7,962 nucleotides of DNA, taken from Balneolales bacterium (GTDB taxonomy: Bacteria; Bacteroidota; Rhodothermia; Balneolales; Natronogracilivirgulaceae). The stretch covers positions 1 to 7,962 of the forward strand of contig SKNL01000233.1 of assembly GCA_007120555.1 (NCBI GenBank), written 5' to 3'. Numbering within the stretch: the first letter of the stretch is position 1; each line of letters opens with the position of its first letter. Positions 1-5,974 of the stretch are shown piece after piece. A program made the translations under genes and the position numbers. A model generated the notes under the pieces. It worked only from the letters and a program-made list of their open reading frames with translations. It was not told where the DNA came from and searched no databases.

Positions 1-12
1 CATAACAAAAAC

Positions 13-17
13 AGGAG
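13..17 (+). promoter_or_regulatory. Shine-Dalgarno site of the cupin gene
   Basis: AGGAG lies 7 nt before the ATG at 25. It is one of only two clear Shine-Dalgarno sequences in the window; most other starts here have A/T-rich leaders without one. It fixes the cupin start at 25. Confidence 0.7.
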
Positions 18-24
18 ATTTACC

Positions 25-978
25 ATGAAATACACCAAAGCACCGGTTTCAACGAGCGTATGCATGATGATGCTGGCGTCAGCAGTGATCATAGGTTGTA
101 CCGATATTGATGTGACGGAATCAAGCCAAACAACCGTAAACGGGGTTGACCACGCCGTCGCACAGGGGGGCTCCGGGCTGCCTGCAGTCACCGGTGAGCG
201 CGCCTTCGTCCATGATCCCGGTGACCCGGACCTCGAATGGTTCCCCTGTCCGGAGTTCATGCCGGACGACTGCCGGCTGGCCTTCATCCAGGGTGATCCC
301 ACCGAACGCAATGCGGATGTCTACTTCAAACTGCAACCCGGCACCACCGCCGACCATCACTGGCATACGTCAGACGAGCGGATGGTACTTGTCTCCGGCA
401 AAATGAGGGTGGATTACGACGGACAGGATCCGGTATTTCTGGAGCAGGGGACTTATGCCTATGGTCCGGGCGGACTGGCCCACGTAGCGCACTGCCTCCC
501 GGAGAGCGAGGAGCCCTGCATTCTCTTCATTGCTTTTGAGGATCCGGTGGATGCCATATCGACCGAAGAGGAACCGGCACCGGGTTCCGATGAAGAAGCA
601 TTTGTACTCACTTCCGGAGAAGTGGATTTTGGTGCCTGCCCGGAGTTCATGCCCTCAGGCTGCGGGCTGGGAGTAATCCAGGGCAATCCGGAGGAGCACG
701 ATGCCGATATGCTTTTGAGGCTGGCACCCGACTCGAAGATTCCCAAACACTGGCACACTTCAGCCGAGCGCATGGTACTGATATCCGGCCAGATGCGCGT
801 CAACTACCAGGGCCAGCCGCCGGTAATATTGCATCCGTTCACGTACGCCTACGGTCCGGCCAAGCTGCCGCATGATGCCGTCTGCAAGGGACCCGAAGAG
901 GAATGCATCCTCTTCATAGCCTTTGAGGAACCGGTGGATGCCATTGACGTCAGGGGAGGCAACCTGCCGCATCGATGA
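25..978 (+). CDS. Two-domain cupin lipoprotein
   Basis: Predicted exported lipoprotein of 317 residues. The first 24 residues form a signal peptide that ends in a lipobox (VIIGC), so Cys25 would be acylated. After a linker come two copies of the same cupin domain, about residues 70-178 and 200-308, offset by 130 residues. Each copy has cupin motif 1 with metal-ligand spacing: H112/H114/E118 in the first and H242/H244/E248 in the second, both in the context HWHTS-x-ERMVL. Each also has a motif 2 histidine (H153, H283) after a conserved YAYGP. Each copy carries four cysteines at matching places (C75, C83, C157, C165; C205, C213, C287, C294), which could form disulfides outside the cytoplasm. 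All metal ligands are kept in both copies, so both sites may be active. Cupins of this kind may be enzymes (dioxygenase, isomerase) or binding proteins; the substrate cannot be read from sequence. Export and the two-domain architecture are well supported; the catalytic role is not known. Confidence 0.88.
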   Translation: MKYTKAPVSTSVCMMMLASAVIIGCTDIDVTESSQTTVNGVDHAVAQGGSGLPAVTGERAFVHDPGDPDLEWFPCPEFMPDDCRLAFIQGDPTERNADVYFKLQPGTTADHHWHTSDERMVLVSGKMRVDYDGQDPVFLEQGTYAYGPGGLAHVAHCLPESEEPCILFIAFEDPVDAISTEEEPAPGSDEEAFVLTSGEVDFGACPEFMPSGCGLGVIQGNPEEHDADMLLRLAPDSKIPKHWHTSAERMVLISGQMRVNYQGQPPVILHPFTYAYGPAKLPHDAVCKGPEEECILFIAFEEPVDAIDVRGGNLPHR

Positions 979-1044
979 TAAGCGCTGGTTGTTGATTTGC
1001 TGTTCTCTCGTTCCAAACCCCTGGACGGAAGAAGTACGACGTGT

Positions 1045-1103
1045 GATCCATCGTACGTATGATCCATCGTACGTATGATCCATCGTACGTGTGACCCATC
1101 GTC
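1045..1103. repeat. 16-bp tandem repeat, about 3.7 copies
   Basis: The unit GATCCATCGTACGTAT is repeated at 1045-1060 and 1061-1076, then at 1077-1092 with one change (GTGT at the end), followed by a partial copy GACCCATCGTC (1093-1103). Each unit contains the self-complementary CGTACG. The unit length is not a multiple of three and the array lies outside genes, so it is not a protein repeat. It could be slippage-derived or an array of protein-binding sites. Confidence 0.9.
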
Positions 1104-1209
1104 ATTCGTATCACCAAGAGTCCGATTGGAATGGACTCCATCGGCGCATGTTGATAATAAGAGATGCCCGGGCAGTCAGATCTGACGCATTGCTGTTGTG
1201 CCTGAGCAG

Positions 1210-1224
1210 ATCATGATTCATGAT
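1210..1224. repeat. Perfect 15-bp dyad
   Basis: ATCATGA-T-TCATGAT is a perfect inverted repeat with a one-base centre. The shape is that of a dimeric regulator operator. Its position between two convergent gene ends, far from either start, makes a promoter role unlikely. Function unknown. Confidence 0.6.
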
Positions 1225-1303
1225 ATGGATGACATGCACCACCAAAATGAATAACTGAATCCAGTTGCCCGCCTGCAATCCGGCACGCAAGCATCACTGA
1301 TGA

Positions 1304-1332
1304 CCGCCTCTTTGCGGAATCCGCAGGGGCGG
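1304..1332 (-). terminator. GC-rich hairpin, possible terminator of the dehydrogenase gene
   Basis: An inner stem TGCGGA/TCCGCA (one-base centre) is extended outside by CCGCC pairing with the GGCGG-like right arm across a small bulge. It sits about 50 bp past the stop of the minus-strand dehydrogenase gene, where a terminator would be expected. No T-run follows on either strand, so classical intrinsic termination is doubtful. Confidence 0.35.
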
Positions 1333-1379
1333 CCATGTGCAATCCGGTGGATCCGGCCGCTACAGGCAGACCTGGTTAA

Positions 1380-2372
1380 TTAAGGGCAGACCCGGTTTTC
1401 TACGTCTTTTCCCGCCTCGTAATCGGTCAGGTTCTGCAGCGTGATCTTCGCGATCTCGTCGAGCGCCTCTTTGGTAAGGAAGGCCTGGTGGCCGGTGATG
1501 AGCACATTCGGGAACGTCATAAGCCGGCTTATTTCATCATCCTGGATCACCTCCTCGGACAGGTCCTGAAAAAACAGGTTTTCCTCCTGCTCGTAGACAT
1601 CAATCCCCAGCGATCCGATTTTTTTCTCCTTGAGACCGTCGATCACGTCTGCTGTTTTTACCAGGGCGCCGCGGCTGGTATTTATGAGCATCGGGCTGTC
1701 CTTCATTTTGTCGATCGCTTTATTGTCGATCATGTGCTTCGTTTCGGGAATCAGAGGACAGTGGAGGGATATGATGTTGCTCTTTGCCAGCAGCTCATCC
1801 ACCTCCATGTATGTTCCGCCCATCTCTTTGACTTCATCGTTTTCATAGGGATCGTGGGCATTTATGGAACAGCCAAATCCTTTCATGATCCGGCAAAATG
1901 CCGTACCGATTTTTCCTGTCCCGATAACCCCTACGGCTTTGCCGTGGATATTGAACCCGGTGAGCCCGTCAAGTGAAAAGTCATTTTCCCGGACGCGGTT
2001 GTAGGCCTTGTGTGTTTTACGGTTCAGGGTCAGGATCAGCGCGGCGGTATGTTCGGCCACGGCGTCCGGCGAATAGGCCGGTACCCGGAACACCTGCAGA
2101 CCGGCATCCTCGGCCGCCTCCAGATCGATGTTATTGCACCCGGCTGCCCTCAGGGCAATCACCTTGACACCAAAGTCGGCGATCATTTCAATGGTCTCCC
2201 GGTCGATGATGTTGTTCACGAAAACACAGACCGTGTCATAACCGCGGCTCAGCACGGCCGTGTCCGTGTTGAGGGCATCCTCGAAGTAGGTGATTTTGTG
2301 ATCCGTATCGGAAAGTTGCCGGTCGAAATAGTACTTGTCGTAGGGTTTGGCTGTGAACAGGGCGATTTTCAT
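1380..2372 (-). CDS. ldhA: D-lactate dehydrogenase-type 2-hydroxyacid dehydrogenase
   Basis: NAD-dependent D-2-hydroxyacid dehydrogenase, most likely reducing pyruvate to D-lactate in the cytoplasm. The 330-residue length matches bacterial LdhA (about 330). The Rossmann dinucleotide motif GTGKIG is at 151-156, with the NAD-ribose-binding acid D174 in HDPY. The catalytic triad is present: R234 (in NTSRGALV), E263 (in DVYEQEE) and H295 (in TGHQAF). The NTSRGALV, DVYEQEENLFF and TGHQAFLT segments are typical of the LdhA branch rather than of phosphoglycerate or hydroxypyruvate dehydrogenases. There is no signal peptide. The ATG at 2372 has no clear Shine-Dalgarno, but the MKIALFTAKPYD start fits the family. 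The gene stands alone. Substrate could be another 2-ketoacid, but the family call is firm. Confidence 0.92.
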   Translation of the reverse strand: MKIALFTAKPYDKYYFDRQLSDTDHKITYFEDALNTDTAVLSRGYDTVCVFVNNIIDRETIEMIADFGVKVIALRAAGCNNIDLEAAEDAGLQVFRVPAYSPDAVAEHTAALILTLNRKTHKAYNRVRENDFSLDGLTGFNIHGKAVGVIGTGKIGTAFCRIMKGFGCSINAHDPYENDEVKEMGGTYMEVDELLAKSNIISLHCPLIPETKHMIDNKAIDKMKDSPMLINTSRGALVKTADVIDGLKEKKIGSLGIDVYEQEENLFFQDLSEEVIQDDEISRLMTFPNVLITGHQAFLTKEALDEIAKITLQNLTDYEAGKDVENRVCP

Positions 2373-2423
2373 GACTGCTGTGTTTTGGATTCAATATAGC
2401 GCGGCGGAGAAACTTCCACCTTT

Positions 2424-2443
2424 ACCATTTTTAAACAAATGGT
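2424..2443. promoter_or_regulatory. Inverted repeat upstream of the dehydrogenase gene
   Basis: ACCATTT and AAATGGT form a perfect 7-bp inverted repeat around a 6-nt spacer, about 52-71 nt upstream of the dehydrogenase start. It could be an operator for that gene or a weak hairpin after the pseudogene. It does not match the Rex consensus (TTGTGAA-N4-TTCACAA) that might be expected for a redox-controlled lactate dehydrogenase. Confidence 0.35.
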
Positions 2444-2562
2444 TACCGGATGCTGTTCCGGCCAGTGCATCAGAGAATACAGATCGTGGAATCATGAAAA
2501 GAAAACACGTGAAATAAGAGCGAATGGATATGATCTGAGGTTTCTTCAAAAATTCAAAAAAC

Positions 2563-3029
2563 TCAATCGGGTACTTCGATCCGGTCGGCTGAAAACTCCG
2601 CCCCTTCAGCAACTATGTAAAACCGGTGGACAGAATTCAATGCTGTCATCCTCAGTACTTATACGGAACCTGAATCCGGAACCGGCATGACCCTGTTTGT
2701 CCAGGATGAATTTGTATCGGCCGGCTTCTGCAACTCTAAGATCATACGATGCCACATCCCCCGGCTCCCTGAAGTTTGGGAGCGCAAACAGGTGCTACAT
2801 TAAAATCCAGAAAACGCACAGAGGTTTCCGATAATTCGTCGAGGTTCGGAGTATGCACGATCTGGTTGCCGTGACCCGATAAGTCATCGTATCCCAGGTC
2901 ATCAACCATTATTAAAACAATATTGGGTCTTTCCAGGGCAAAGAGAGATGCTGTAAATACAGTAAATACGAGGATGACAGCTACCGTCAGTGCCAATAAG
3001 GTTTTCGCTTTTTGTTTGCCTATTATCAT
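2563..3029 (-). pseudogene. Decayed sulfatase with CBM6-like C-terminus
   Basis: Three minus-strand frames together form a gene relic. Frame A (3029 to about 2778) encodes a signal peptide (residues 1-32) and a sulfatase start: RPNIVLIMVDDLGYDDL with metal-binding D43/D44, then NLDEL and APVCAP. C82 is the residue that would become formylglycine in C-x-P-S-R, but the homology stops after CAP (84); frame A then reads a short unrelated tail to a stop at 2742. Frame B (about 2778 to 2640) reads GDVASYDLRVAEAGRYKF, which fits the CBM6-type beta-sandwich pattern. Frame C (about 2640 to the stop at 2563) reads RFYIVAEGAEFSADRIEVPD, like the last strands of such domains. The relic therefore lacks nearly the whole sulfatase catalytic core and carries at least two frame changes. 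The simplest history is an internal deletion in one sulfatase-CBM gene, followed by decay. Fusion of two neighbouring genes by deletion is the alternative. Sulfatase identity is strong; CBM6-like is moderate. Confidence 0.8.
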
Positions 3030-3311
3030 GTTTCAGGTAAGCTAGCTTTGAATAATAGTAAGAGTTGGTCTGTTGAAGCCACCGACCGTTACACAACTTT
3101 TTGATGACCATCCCAGAACCCCTTCCTTGCTTCAGGAGTTTTCCAAGCCACAAGAGAATGGCCTGGAGCGGCTTTTACCGGCATCCCCCAGTTAAACAGC
3201 CTACTGATCGGCCGATTGCTCCTGGTGGATATGATTATTTGCAGATTATAATACCTTTCCGCATTTTGCACGAGGAAACTCACCCTTATAGTTGCCTCGT
3301 TTTATATAAAA

Positions 3312-3330
3312 GATCATTTTCCGGATGATC
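3312..3330. repeat. Short inverted repeat GATCAT/ATGATC
   Basis: A perfect 6-bp stem with a 7-nt loop (TTTCCGG). It is the first of three neighbouring inverted repeats within about 110 bp of non-coding DNA. Confidence 0.4.
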
Positions 3331-3350
3331 ATGTCACGGTATATTGAATT

Positions 3351-3370
3351 GGGTATTTTGATACATACCC
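3351..3370. repeat. Short inverted repeat GGGTAT/ATACCC
   Basis: A perfect 6-bp stem with an 8-nt loop (TTTGATAC). It lies between the two other inverted repeats of this cluster. Role unknown. Confidence 0.4.
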
Positions 3371-3380
3371 ACGAAACGAG

Positions 3381-3423
3381 ATGCCGTCAGATGCGACGAC
3401 TGAGATTGTCTGACATCTGGCAT
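3381..3423. repeat. Ten-pair inverted repeat with a bulge
   Basis: The left arm ATGCC-GTC-AGATG pairs with the right arm CATCTGGCAT if GTC is bulged out, giving ten base pairs around a 20-nt interior. It is the longest stem of the cluster. No T-run follows, so a terminator is not supported. Confidence 0.45.
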
Positions 3424-3509
3424 GATGTACCATGTTTCTTATGGTGGATCCCTTTGCCATCACCAGCTGATTATTTCCACCTGATTACATGATGATCCCG
3501 GCTTTTGAA

Positions 3510-3528
3510 ACCCTGATCCAGGCAGGGT
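3510..3528 (-). terminator. Weak hairpin after the amidohydrolase gene
   Basis: ACCCTG/CAGGGT is a perfect 6-bp stem with a 7-nt loop, 16 nt past the amidohydrolase stop on the minus strand. On that strand it is followed only by TTTCAAAAG, so the T-rich tail is short. This is a tentative terminator. Confidence 0.35.
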
Positions 3529-3543
3529 AAATGCAACGGCCCG

Positions 3544-4893
3544 TTATTCCATCACATTCTTGTAGATCCTGCCGTCCTTCATGATTACCAGGAAGTTGTT
3601 TTCCGGATCAGCGATCAGCTCCAGGTTTTCCAGCGGGTTGCCGTCGACCAGCAGGAGGTCGGCGAGTGCGCCTTCTTCCACCACACCCAGCCTGCCCTGA
3701 TAGGGACTTCTCAGGCCGGAAAGTGCCAGCATCAGCGCATTGTCATGTGTTACCAGTCTGAGGATCTCCGCAGGAGAGAACCATTCGCGGAGCAGCAGCA
3801 TGTTGCTGTTCTGCTCCCTGTTGAGTGCCGGCTCGAAAAGGAAGTCGGTTCCCCATGCAATCTTGACTCCCAGCTCCCGGGCCAGGGTCCACATGCGGGG
3901 CTGTCCCTCAATCACCGGTTTTCTCTTTTCGATGCGATGCGGATCCATATCGGGCGTGCTTGCCCGCAGCACCTGCGTGCTGAGCCAAACGTCGTTGTCG
4001 GCCATCATCTGAAGCGTCTCCCTGTCGAGAAGCTGGCCGTGCTCGATAACCCTGACCCCGGCCTCGATAGCGCGCTGGATGGCCCGCGGGGTGTAGGCGT
4101 GCACCATGACGTAGGTACCCCAGTCCTCGGCGGCTTCCACAGCGGCCTTCATCTCGTCAAGGGTGTACTGGGTCACGTCCACCGGATCATAAGCGGATGA
4201 TGTTCCGCCGCCGGCCATCAGCTTGATCTGGCTGGCGCCGAAGCGGAGATTCTCACGCGTGGCGGTGAGTACCTCGTCGCGACCGTCGGCGATGAACGTG
4301 GCACCCATGAGTTCAGCGCGGGATGGCTCTCCGAAAAAGCGGCGGGAGCGCTCACTGGGAAGGCGGAAATCACCATGTCCGGCAGTCTGACTGATGGTTG
4401 CCCCGGATGGCCAGACGCGCGGACCGGGAACCTGTCCGTTGTCGATGACATGTTTGAGTTCGAAAATGGGTCCGCCAGCGTCGCGTACGGCCGTGAAGCC
4501 GCGCATGAGCATCTCCGTGGCACCGGCTGCTGCATTTTGCGCCGCCTGTTCCGGAGTCAACCTCGGGTCCATGAGCTGTTCCATGGTCAGGGAGCCGAAC
4601 GTCAGGTGCACGTGCGCGTCGATAAGCCCTGGCATCAGCGTGCGACCCTGTCCGTCGATGCGCGTGGTGTTGTCGCCGTCCACATCAAAGGGCTCGGTCG
4701 AAATGCGCTGGATGGTATTCCCATCCACCAGTACGAATGACAGAGTCGAAAGGGTCTCGGAGTGGCCGTTGAAGATGCGAACGTTTTCGAAGAGGATAGA
4801 TCCGTGCTCATGCGCATTGATGTTGCTGTACATTGGCAGGATCAGCAATGCCACTGTAAGAGTGAGCAGCAGCCTTGGGAGGGTTGTTTTCAT
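3544..4893 (-). CDS. Exported metal-dependent amidohydrolase
   Basis: A 449-residue enzyme of the amidohydrolase superfamily, in the branch usually labelled imidazolonepropionase-like or Xaa-Pro dipeptidase-like. An N-terminal signal peptide (about residues 1-27, hydrophobic core LLLTLTVALLIL, likely cut after NINA) sends it to the periplasm or outside. A small beta-sandwich flank (about 30-85 and 400-449) brackets the TIM-barrel. Metal-centre residues are all visible: H94 and H96 (DAHVH), K224 (IKLMAGGG, probably the bridging carboxylated lysine), H265 (MVHAY), H285 (IEHG) and D350 (GTDF). The C-terminal ADLLLVDGNPLENL segment is typical. The substrate is likely an amide bond in a small peptide or cyclic compound, but this branch is poorly predictable. 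The ATG at 4893 lacks a Shine-Dalgarno but gives a clean signal peptide. The gene is monocistronic, with a repeat-flanked upstream region. Confidence 0.9.
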   Translation of the reverse strand: MKTTLPRLLLTLTVALLILPMYSNINAHEHGSILFENVRIFNGHSETLSTLSFVLVDGNTIQRISTEPFDVDGDNTTRIDGQGRTLMPGLIDAHVHLTFGSLTMEQLMDPRLTPEQAAQNAAAGATEMLMRGFTAVRDAGGPIFELKHVIDNGQVPGPRVWPSGATISQTAGHGDFRLPSERSRRFFGEPSRAELMGATFIADGRDEVLTATRENLRFGASQIKLMAGGGTSSAYDPVDVTQYTLDEMKAAVEAAEDWGTYVMVHAYTPRAIQRAIEAGVRVIEHGQLLDRETLQMMADNDVWLSTQVLRASTPDMDPHRIEKRKPVIEGQPRMWTLARELGVKIAWGTDFLFEPALNREQNSNMLLLREWFSPAEILRLVTHDNALMLALSGLRSPYQGRLGVVEEGALADLLLVDGNPLENLELIADPENNFLVIMKDGRIYKNVME

Positions 4894-4928
4894 CTGTTTA
4901 TAATTTGGGATTCATATCGTCAGATAGA

Positions 4929-4989
4929 ATGTCCATGACGTTTTTAATCATACTTCTGTGTGTCCGGGGCTATGCCCGGTCATGGACAT
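4929..4989. repeat. 11-bp inverted repeat flanking the amidohydrolase upstream region
   Basis: ATGTCCATGAC (4929-4939) and GTCATGGACAT (4979-4989) are perfect inverted copies with 39 bp between them, 36-96 nt upstream of the amidohydrolase start. A second, nested inverted repeat (CCGGG 4964-4968, CCCGG 4975-4979) abuts the right copy. The placement suits paired operator sites around a minus-strand promoter, but they could also be the ends of a small hairpin element. Confidence 0.6.
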
Positions 4990-4996
4990 TTCATGT
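4979..4996 (+). repeat. 18-bp direct repeat, copy 1
   Basis: GTCATGGACATTTCATGT is identical to 5227-5244. Its right half is itself a dyad (GACAT-TTC-ATGTC, 4985-4997). The first 11 bp also form the right arm of the inverted repeat at 4929-4989. Confidence 0.85.
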
Positions 4997-5055
4997 CGGG
5001 TGGATTTATAGCGTTAGCGCCCCTTACAGCCGGCGTTTTGCTTAATGGATATTCT

Positions 5056-5238
5056 TTACGGATCATCAGACTCATTTCTGCATGAAGCGGAGAACACCTT
5101 CCGGATGGGAATCATTCCTGATGTATGCGGCTGTCGACGGACCGTTATGTATGTCCGACTGAATGCCTGCCCTTCCAACCCTTTTTCGATAAGCTCTCTT
5201 GCCACCTTCTGCTTTGCCGGATTGCCGTCATGGACATT
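5056..5238 (-). pseudogene. Possible coding relic, family unknown
   Basis: A stop-free stretch of 61 codons on the minus strand that ends at a TAA (5056-5058). It includes the protein-like segment NPAKQKVARELIEKGLEGQ, which has amphipathic helix character. No ATG, GTG or ribosome-binding site opens it at a sensible place; the frame begins inside copy 2 of the 18-bp repeat. This may be the end of a decayed gene or a chance open frame. No function is assigned. Confidence 0.25.
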
Positions 5239-5244
5239 TCATGT
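5227..5244 (+). repeat. 18-bp direct repeat, copy 2
   Basis: Identical to 4979-4996, 248 bp away. Here the inner dyad is ACAT-TTC-ATGT, one pair shorter than in copy 1. Confidence 0.85.
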
Positions 5245-5279
5245 GCGACATATTTCATAGGCGATACGGTGCTGTGTAT

Positions 5280-5291
5280 TAGTGTACACTA
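5280..5291. promoter_or_regulatory. Perfect 12-bp palindrome
   Basis: TAGTGTACACTA is a gapless perfect palindrome in non-coding DNA. It has the form of a dimeric repressor operator, but no intact gene starts next to it. The regulator is unknown. Confidence 0.35.
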
Positions 5292-5491
5292 TCCTCGTGC
5301 AACTTATCATAATCCTGAAAAAAAGCAACGGATGTAATCATTCCAAAGAATTCATTTTTTTCCTTGCACAGATGCGGGGCTCGTCTTCAATGAGCGTCCA
5401 TGTGACTCTCCACGCATCCACCAAATCAAAAAAGAGGAGCGTCAGTTTATTTCAGAAACTGAGCTGGAATGGGCACCTTGTCAGTGGAAAG

Positions 5492-5774
5492 TCAGTGAGT
5501 CCGGGCCATGCGTTCAGGAACCATCAGCAGGAAGTCGGCGCACCCGAGCAGCTCGTGATCGTATGGCAGCGGACGTCCGGCCGGCGGGCTCACCCTCGCC
5601 GGTGAACAGCAGGTAGGCCGGACGGTCGTAGTGGTGCCGCGCCCGGTCGGCCTGTTCCGCGTCCGCCTGTTCCCCTTCGAGAGTTCCGCGTGTACCTCTG
5701 CAAGCAAGGGTAACGGCACCAACCGCAATCATCAGAATCAGGTCCGACAATCGGAGCGGAACGATTATTTTCAT
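5492..5774 (-). pseudogene. Frameshifted small lipoprotein
   Basis: The ATG at 5774 opens a frame with a hydrophobic signal and lipobox (VTLAC, Cys25), followed by an Asp/Glu/Gln-rich linker and then DRPAYLLFTGEGEPAG. In that frame the next residues become basic, low-complexity and unlike a protein. The +1 frame instead continues with PLPYDHELLGCADFLLMV and stops at 5492-5494. Third-codon GC is high before the break in the first frame and after it in the second, which points to one gene of about 94 codons interrupted by an extra base near 5575-5600, in a GGCCGGCGGG-type run. It could be a real mutation, a sequencing error in a GC-rich run, or much less likely a programmed shift. No family recognised. 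Confidence 0.55.
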
Positions 5775-5974
5775 GGATATCCCGATATCATTTACAATGG
5801 ATTATTCTTGCGCAAGGATATCCGAAAATAAGGAATCCGCCACAATCTTCAGCCGCCTGTTTCGGCATCTGCCGCCAAGATGTTCCACAAGGTCACCGAT
5901 CGCCTGGATACCTGCCGGGCCGCAGTGTCCTGCCGGTTGTATTCACAATAATGGCAGCGTACGCAAAAGCGCGG
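5775..5974. other. Short gap with a possible coding relic
   Basis: The gap between the DUF4168 lipoprotein and the broken lipoprotein. On the minus strand, 5802-5942 is open for 46 codons, includes the protein-like peptide AGIQAIGDLVEHLGG and ends 27 nt before the broken lipoprotein start. It has no start codon, being preceded by TGA. Two GATATC sites (5776-5781, 5784-5789) abut the lipoprotein start. No terminator was recognised. Confidence 0.35.

Larger units (their letters stand above)
979..1379. other. Intergenic region between convergent genes
   Basis: About 400 bp without a credible gene lies between the 3' ends of the cupin and dehydrogenase genes. It contains a 16-bp tandem repeat (1045-1103), a perfect dyad (1210-1224) and a GC-rich hairpin (1304-1332). 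TGCAATCCGG also occurs twice (1274-1283, 1338-1347). The minus-strand open frames here run through the tandem repeat and show no domain. Confidence 0.7.
3030..3543. other. Long intergenic region, mostly featureless
   Basis: About 510 bp separates the sulfatase relic from the amidohydrolase stop. Open frames of 64-75 codons occur on both strands but show no signal peptide, domain or ribosome-binding site. The right half holds three adjacent inverted repeats (3312-3330, 3351-3370, 3381-3423), listed separately. No tRNA or conserved RNA fold was recognised by eye. Confidence 0.6.
4894..5491. other. Intergenic region with repeats and short open relics
   Basis: About 600 bp without an intact gene. 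It contains the amidohydrolase upstream region with the ATGTCCATGAC/GTCATGGACAT inverted repeat, a second copy of the 18-bp motif at 5227-5244, and a 12-bp palindrome at 5280-5291. Minus-strand stop-free fragments at 5056-5238 (listed separately) and 5341-5451 (37 codons, including the peptide DLVDAWRVTWTLIEDEPRI) read like protein but lack good starts and have no recognised family. They may be gene relics or chance. Confidence 0.5.

Noticed and set aside
1045..1103. CRISPR array
   Set aside because: The 16-bp units abut directly with no unique spacers, and no cas genes are present.
1488..1976. Plus-strand open frame of 162 codons
   Set aside because: It is antisense to the dehydrogenase, whose catalytic and cofactor motifs are intact; no domain or start signal supports the antisense frame.
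2391..2612. Minus-strand open frame of 73 codons
   Set aside because: It overlaps the end of the sulfatase-CBM relic in another frame, lacks a domain and has no ribosome-binding site.
3089..3283. Minus-strand open frame of 64 codons
   Set aside because: The C-terminal part looks faintly protein-like, but there is no start signal or family and an opposite-strand frame of similar length overlaps it.
3745..4200. Plus-strand open frame of 151 codons
   Set aside because: It is antisense to the amidohydrolase and overlaps its metal-binding motifs; it reads as a shadow frame.
5937..5948. Rex-like site TTGTATTCACAA
   Set aside because: It lacks the full TTGTGAA-N4-TTCACAA pattern and is not near a gene that Rex would control.
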